From Planococcus citri (lineage: Eukaryota > Arthropoda > Insecta > Hemiptera > Pseudococcidae): 64,000 bases of DNA. Position 1 is the stretch's first letter, and each line of letters opens with the position of its first letter. The notes below the pieces were generated by a model, which did not search any database, was not told the origin of the DNA, and was given only the letters and a program-made list of their open reading frames with translations. This document shows, in pieces, positions 58,801 through 64,000 of this stretch. Where the stretch lies: the NCBI RefSeq assembly GCF_950023065.1, contig NC_088680.1:36196559-36260558 (forward strand), in the 5' to 3' direction. A program made the position numbers and the translations under genes.

Positions 58801-60790
58801 TAAAAACGATTTTACAGCTCAAATTCAAATTTTTGAATGAAATACGTACCTATGTAGGTATGTAGTACATTATCAAACTGATTTTGAGCGAGTAAAATAA
58901 ATTTCCGAGTAATTTCTATAAATTCTGGTAATTCATAATCCTCAAAACTCGTAGCGTTAAAAAAATCTACTCCACACAATCCTTTTTCCAAAAAAATTGA
59001 TCAAATCAATGAAATTATTATTGTAATAATAAAATATTTTTTATTTACATAACATAATACATATAGGAACAACGATACAACAATGAAATAATGCTTACAA
59101 TCGTAAATCATTCAGACTTTCAATATTCCAAACATGTATTTTAAGCAAAGGACAAAAATATCCTCTACAAAATATAAACAGGTACAGAATTAGGTACATA
59201 CAATACATACATATGATAAGACAACCAAAAGAATATAATATTTTGTTCAGTTGACGTCACAGCGTTTTATGATTGCACACCAACGAAACAAATTCTAAAA
59301 ATTCACGAGCGAGAATCAGGTTACATTTATTAATATGTTGTATTTAAAAGCTTGATCTGATTTCTGCATTTAAATAATGGCTGAAAAATATAATAGTTAA
59401 TAATACAAACATTTTTCTGTTTTTTTATGAATAAAATGTCACAATTTTAAATAATCAATAGAGAAATGACTATGAGCTCTCTCCCTTTCTCCCTCTAAGC
59501 TTAATGACCAATAAGGTCACCAGTAACATGCAAAGATTACCAAAAACGAGCAGTCGAGCATCTGTTTGTAATTCAATGTAATTATGTACTTGTATCAACG
59601 ATGATCGAATCGATTTTCAATAATTACTTAAGCAAGTTATTTAATTCGGACACTTTGGCGACAACATTTTTATTAAGGATCCCCATGGACTATGGAATCG
59701 ATGATCATTGATCACCCTTTCTTTTTGTTTATACTGAAGACTTGGAACGCGGCTATGTGTGCGAAATCAAAGCCATCCCCCCGAAGAAGTAACTTCATTC
59801 AACTTCAGAAAAAATCTCATTATGAAATAAGTAAATATTGTACTAATTGGCTTATTCATTTTGTGTTTTTTTTTCAATTTTTCATTTTTCATCACCACTT
59901 CCTCTCATTAATTTTTGATTCACATTTTGTATTTGTTTGATTTTTTCATGCTTGCTTATTAAAATTTTTACAAATTCATTAATTTTTTCCTATTCATAAA
60001 AGTACAGATAACTCTGGTTTAATAAATATAATACGCTTTTGATTACGTGCCTAGCTTATTTTCAAGTTATTGCTAGCATTTTAGCTTCCACTGCGTCCCT
60101 CAGATTGCCTGCCGCCCACCCACTTTGATGAGTTGAATCCTAAGGAACTAGTTGAATCAACCAACGTAAGTTTCTGTAGGAAAGGGCTACTGGCGGCATC
60201 TGTTAAGTACCCGCGATTCAAACTAAAAGGGTTAACGAACATTTGATTAATTAACGCCAAACATACATCTTGATTAGAATCGTTATTCTATATTTTAATC
60301 ATAATCTTTTCATATTTTTTTACTTTTATATCGTTTTACTCTCTACTTTATATTTTTAATCATTTTTCGTTTCTCTTCTCCTTCTGGAGTGTGGTAAACC
60401 CACCTAGCGACCCTAGCGATAATCTTTAGAATTAAAAATACGTTACTCTCTGAAATTATAAAAAATGTATAATATACGTTGAATGCAATGATGAAATGAT
60501 TATGTCTTTCGTTTTAATTAAATTTAATTGTTTCCTCGTGCGCTTCCAATTATAATCGGAAACATAGGTCCTCCTCATTCGGAAACCATTCTTCCATTTT
60601 GTCGAAAATCGTGAAATGAAATAAAATTTCACAAATTTCGACTCTGTGAAAAATTCACAGAGAGTGAACATTCGTTCAGTGTGGGAAAGATCAAATACTT
60701 TTTAGATCTGTCCATCATCAAATCTACACAGTGAAACAACCCAAAAAAGCTTAGAAAAATTTTTCTGATAAGCGTTATTTTTATGATAAT
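55871..60790. other. Long interval without recognised gene
   Basis: AT-rich. The stretch 56900-57480 is dominated by irregular AATTGAA / AAATAAA-type repeats. A minus-strand frame at 57864-58124 has some coding-like codon use but no clear splice signals or domain. No RNA gene recognised. Confidence 0.35.
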
Positions 60791-60794
60791 ATTA

Positions 60795-60899
60795 ATAACC
60801 CCAACATCGAAGCAGAACTAAAATTTGACTACTTATGTGTATCAGGATTTCAGTTGCTTGAAAAAGTTATCTTACCATCACATGTTGAAGTTAAATATT
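60795..60899 (+). pseudogene. Coding-like duplicated fragment, copy 1
   Basis: Frame AAC CCC AAC ATC GAA GCA ... reads NIEAELKFDYLCVSGFQLLE and ends TAA at 60897-60899. A second copy at 61367-61450 is about 85% identical. Conservation of frame in both suggests a former exon. No family recognised. Confidence 0.3.
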
Positions 60900-61366
60900 A
60901 ATACAATTCATTCAGTGTAGTTCCTCATACTAGTACTAACTAGTACTTCACATGATTACAAAATCCATTTCATTCAGGGTGACATCCTATTGAGACACCC
61001 TCTTCAGTAAGTTGATAGGTAAAATTAACATTAATTTTCAAGTTTAAAGAACTAGTCCAATGATATGTACTTGAGTTATGGTTAATTTTGAATTAAAGCC
61101 TAGAGCTGTAATACACTCATTTGGCGGAATTTAATTTTACATTAGATTTTCAATTCAAAGTTTCCAGATGAAACTAGATCATTAATTTCTTGCTCATTTC
61201 AAAAGAGAGAGACTCATTAATAGGTAACTCTTACTGCAGGACATAAACCATGATATGGTGATTGTCCTGAGATATGTTGATAAACCCTTTCCGCATGAGC
61301 AGAAATACTATGAAGAATTTGAGAAAAATACTGTCATAATACCTACTATCTTCATGATACATAGGT

Positions 61367-61450
61367 ACTAGACACCCCAACATTGAAGCTGGACTAAAAT
61401 TTGACTATATATGTGTATCAGGATTTCAGTTGCTAGAAACAGTGATATGT
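61367..61450 (+). pseudogene. Coding-like duplicated fragment, copy 2
   Basis: Encodes NIEAGLKFDYICVSGFQLLE in the same frame as copy 1; differences are mostly substitutions. It diverges after GCTAGAAACAGTGATA. A local duplication about 572 bases apart. Confidence 0.3.
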
Positions 61451-61868
61451 GGATTTTTCACACTTTTGTATTTGGCATATCCAAGTGCAATCCGGGTATC
61501 CGGATACACTTTGGATCCGGATGAATAATTTGTATGTATCCGGATGCATCTGGATATTCAACAATGCTAGTTGAGACCTATTTGTTGATTCAAATATTTA
61601 CATTTATGTTTATTTTATTCTAGATTATTACAATCAGAATCTGCAAGAGCAAGAATATTACTACCACCAAGATTTTTATTTGCCACGTCTGCGAAAACAT
61701 ACTCATTTGAAACTCATTTGAACTTCTCCATAGATGTACAATATATCCGGGAACAGATGTATCAGAAAATTACCCATCTTATAGAAATGTATATTTTTAA
61801 AATGCAAGGTGAAATGCAAGGAGAAATTTCACAAACTTGAAATGAAACATTAATAAGGTCATCGCCAG

Positions 61869-62129
61869 CCGGAAAAATTGATAACCACGTTCGGTTTGAT
61901 CCGAGGATGGCCGAAAATCTTGAGTTCATTAACGTTCGGGGGCAAACTTGCATTGTAAAAAGAATTCGCAAAAATAACAATTTTGAAAAAGTTGCAGAGT
62001 GCTTTTGTGAGTGCGTTGACAAAATCCGCGAGTTTATGAAATCGGAGAGCAAGATTTACTACGAGATTATGAATGTTATAAATACATATCTCCCAGAATG
62101 CTATGAATTGTACTTCGCAAGTGTTTAGG
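61869..62129 (+). CDS. Possible terminal exon of an unrecognised gene
   Basis: The frame is open from about 61845 to TAG near 62126-62128 and contains an ATG at 61907 (73 codons from there). Possible acceptors are CATCGCCAG and ATTAATAAG near 61857-61870. The peptide has a mixed, protein-like composition with three Cys in EKVAECFCECVDKI. The last codons and 3' flank are duplicated at 62597-62757. It may belong with the duplicated fragments at 60795 and 61367. No family recognised. Confidence 0.35.
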
Positions 62130-62757
62130 TATAAAACCTACAAATACATTTTTTATGACTAAACAGTTCATAGTTTAATTCAAAAGAACTAGTGTATGAT
62201 CTGGGACCTTATTTTTGTCTGAATCAGGGGTATGGCAGCCGAGATTCTGATAACCATAATGATATATAAAATTTAATTAATAAATAAAAATGTGCTGAAT
62301 CAATTTAAGTAATAAATTCCCCTTAAACCGTTATTACTGCCAAAGTTCAATAAAAATTGAACCGCTCTGCGTTTAAGCCAGGCAGTTTTGCAAAGAAACA
62401 TTTGATTGCGAGCGTTTTTTCATGGCGTTCACTAGCCATTTAGATTATGAAAGTGAATCAATTTTTTTTTGTCAAAACGATGAATATGCGATAACAATTC
62501 GCGTAAATAAAATTGATAAACACAAAATTGTACGATAGTATTCACTTCATGAAGTACCTAGGCTTCCTACTAATCAAGCAGTTAGTCACAAGTTACGATG
62601 CTATGAATTGTACTTCGCAAGTGTTTAGGTGTTAAACCTACGAATAAATTTTTACGACTAAACATTTCATAGTTTATTTCAAAAAAACTAGTGTATGTTC
62701 TGGGACCTTACGTATTTTTGTCTGAATCAGGGGTATGGCAGCCGAGATCTACAAACC
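62096..62757. repeat. Direct duplication, two ~160-bp copies 501 bp apart
   Basis: 62096-62259 and 62597-62757 share GCTATGAATTGTACTTCGCA, CATAGTTTA, AACTAGTGTATG and GGGGTATGGCAGCCGAGAT, about 90% identical by eye. Copy 1 contains the end of a possible coding exon; copy 2 keeps the same final codons and stop but has a different upstream sequence. Confidence 0.85.
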
Positions 62758-63068
62758 ATACAGTCCTGAACAAAGTTTTATCAAACTGGATGATGCTCTT
62801 TGTCAACTTAATTTCGTCAAAAATAAGTGCTCCAGTCAATAAAAATATGTCATTATTAAAGTGCAACTTCTTGCTTGTTGGTTCATATCATTTTTTTTTA
62901 TTTTTAATTCTCTGTCAAATATTCATTTGACTTGATTATTTTGGTTTTTGTTTGTTTAAAAAAAAAATCTTGAGCTAAGTATTTAATTTTTCATTCATTT
63001 AATTTTGTCATTCAAATTGTTTTTCAAATTTTTTACATCAATCAAAGTTGTGTACACCATGTGTAAAA

Positions 63069-63519
63069 CAGGGCTGTTAGACACGAAACGTAAACGTATC
63101 GTTTCGTTTCGGTTGAGCTCTTTGAACCAAACTGTTTCATTATACCGTTTCGTTTTGTTCCATAAAAGTGGTATCATTTCGTTTCGTGCCGTTTCGTGTC
63201 GTTTCGTTTCGTTTCCTTTCAGCCAAAAAAGTGAGAAAAGCGGACATTTTCATTAATAAATGAAGAGGAGAACCCCTCTAGAGGCTTTAAATGGATGAAA
63301 TTTGAGTGAATTTGACAAAATTTGGCCGAAATTTACAAAAAAACTTGCAATGAAAAATCAAAAATTGAAGAAATAGAAATGATTCGTTTCGTTATAACGT
63401 TTCGTTTCGTGTAATTTTTTTGATTCGTTTCGTTTCGTGTCTCGTTTTGTGTCCAGAGGGAAAATTTTCCGTTTCGTTTCGTGTCTTTCGTTTCGTTTCG
63501 TTTCGTATTAACAGCCCTG
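63069..63519. mobile_element. hAT-type MITE with 8-bp target duplication
   Basis: A 451-bp element with ends CAGGGCTGTTA and TAACAGCCCTG. It is flanked by GTGTAAAA on both sides (63061-63068 and 63520-63527), an 8-bp duplication as made by hAT transposases. The interior is rich in GTTTC/GAAAC repeats near both ends, which can pair. No transposase is encoded. Intact ends and duplication point to recent insertion. Confidence 0.95.
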
Positions 63520-63527
63520 GTGTAAAA

Positions 63528-63740
63528 TGCAATCTAATCATCTTGCAAGTCTGTACTCTCAAGGGGCTGGTGTGTCATCAATTTTCTACCAGAGTACTGA
63601 AACTTTTCAATGGTTACATCAATTAAACCCTAACATGATTCCAAACACGATAGCATCAGATTTTTACAAAAATTTCTACTTGTGTTTTACTGAAAGAACT
63701 CATTTAAGTATATATGTTACCGTTAAAGTATTTACTCCAG
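63528..63740 (+). CDS. Possible coding exon next to the hAT MITE
   Basis: The + strand is open for about 70 codons after the MITE, ending in TTTACTCCAG|GTAATG, a plausible donor. If the MITE and one copy of the target duplication are ignored, the frame would begin at an ATG at 63059, just before the insertion. The peptide is rich in aromatic residues with no recognised domain. It may be a real exon disrupted at its start, or chance. Confidence 0.3.
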
Positions 63741-63741
63741 G

Positions 63742-63775
63742 TAATGTATGAAATAACTAGTTATTTCATACATTA
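63742..63775. repeat. 34-bp perfect palindrome
   Basis: TAATGTATGAAATAACT followed directly by its complement, centred on CTAG. A second partial version (GGTAATGTATGAATAATCTA) lies at about 63820. Confidence 0.85.
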
Positions 63776-64000
63776 ACGAAAAAGTGTTTAATGCTAGTAA
63801 ATTGTTCACAGTTTACCTAGGTAATGTATGAATAATCTAGTTATTCCATGAAATAGCGATGTGTGATCAGTTAAATCATGAAATGAGCTGTTGAAAATAT
63901 TTTTGTGGTGAGTTTTTCATCAAGTGAAGGGATTTTTTCAACTTTTTCAACGGATACGTAAAAATAGGGAGTCAAGTGGGTCAACTTCACCAGTCAACAC

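Noticed and set aside
1..64000. CRISPR arrays, operons, rRNA or tRNA genes
   Set aside because: No regular repeat-spacer array or cloverleaf with conserved A and B boxes was recognised, and spliced genes show the DNA is eukaryotic.

Overview
The window is eukaryotic and almost certainly from an insect. It has spliced genes with GT-AG introns, AT-rich intergenic DNA full of small inverted-repeat transposons, a BEL/Pao retrotransposon and a clear Twist orthologue. The many TACCTACC-type tracts and the general repeat style recall sap-sucking hemipterans such as mealybugs, scale insects or aphids, but that placement is inference.

Layout. 1-4466: the 3' part of a BEL/Pao LTR retrotransposon; its ORF runs off the left edge and its reverse transcriptase has a changed catalytic Asp. 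4804-4962 (-): a possible terminal exon of an unknown gene, next to a fold-back repeat at 5036-5383. 7008-18082 (+): a two-exon gene for a giant secreted protein of about 3,660 residues. It has a signal peptide, a nine-cysteine module near the N-terminus, a Trp-rich segment, a Lys/His versus Ser/Asp/Glu repeat array, and a very long Ser/Pro/Asn-rich low-complexity tail with several internal repeat families. 18.2-26.6 kb: no gene seen; it holds a three-copy repeat array broken by a TA-flanked MITE, and a 3.1-kb element with inverted ends of about 200-270 bp.

27556-41510 (+): twist, with the bHLH domain in exon 1, a 12.7-kb intron, and a second exon carrying the Twist/WR box. A probable 3'UTR intron follows. 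The large intron has collected at least four MITEs (31025, 32573, 33326, 37993), a large fold-back (38.4-39.5 kb) and, on the opposite strand at 34.7-35.2 kb, three short coding-like segments with matching splice phases. 42-51.5 kb is repeat-rich; the only gene-like signal is a possible 5' coding exon at 48012-48194.

51657-53540 (-): a 627-residue protein of the AAA-ATPase-like/PD-(D/E)XK family, known mainly from bacteria, here with a signal peptide and an altered Walker B. A 39-codon ORF with a signal-peptide-like start lies antisense to its 3' end. 54.1-55.9 kb: a degenerate minisatellite interrupted by a 66-bp perfect palindrome and a TA-flanked MITE. 56-64 kb: AT-rich DNA, locally duplicated coding-like fragments, and a textbook hAT-type MITE (63069-63519, 8-bp target duplication) inserted just before another coding-like segment.

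The genes do not form a pathway. Two of the three solid cellular genes encode predicted secreted proteins of unusual architecture and the third is the mesoderm regulator twist. No rRNA, tRNA or CRISPR was recognised.
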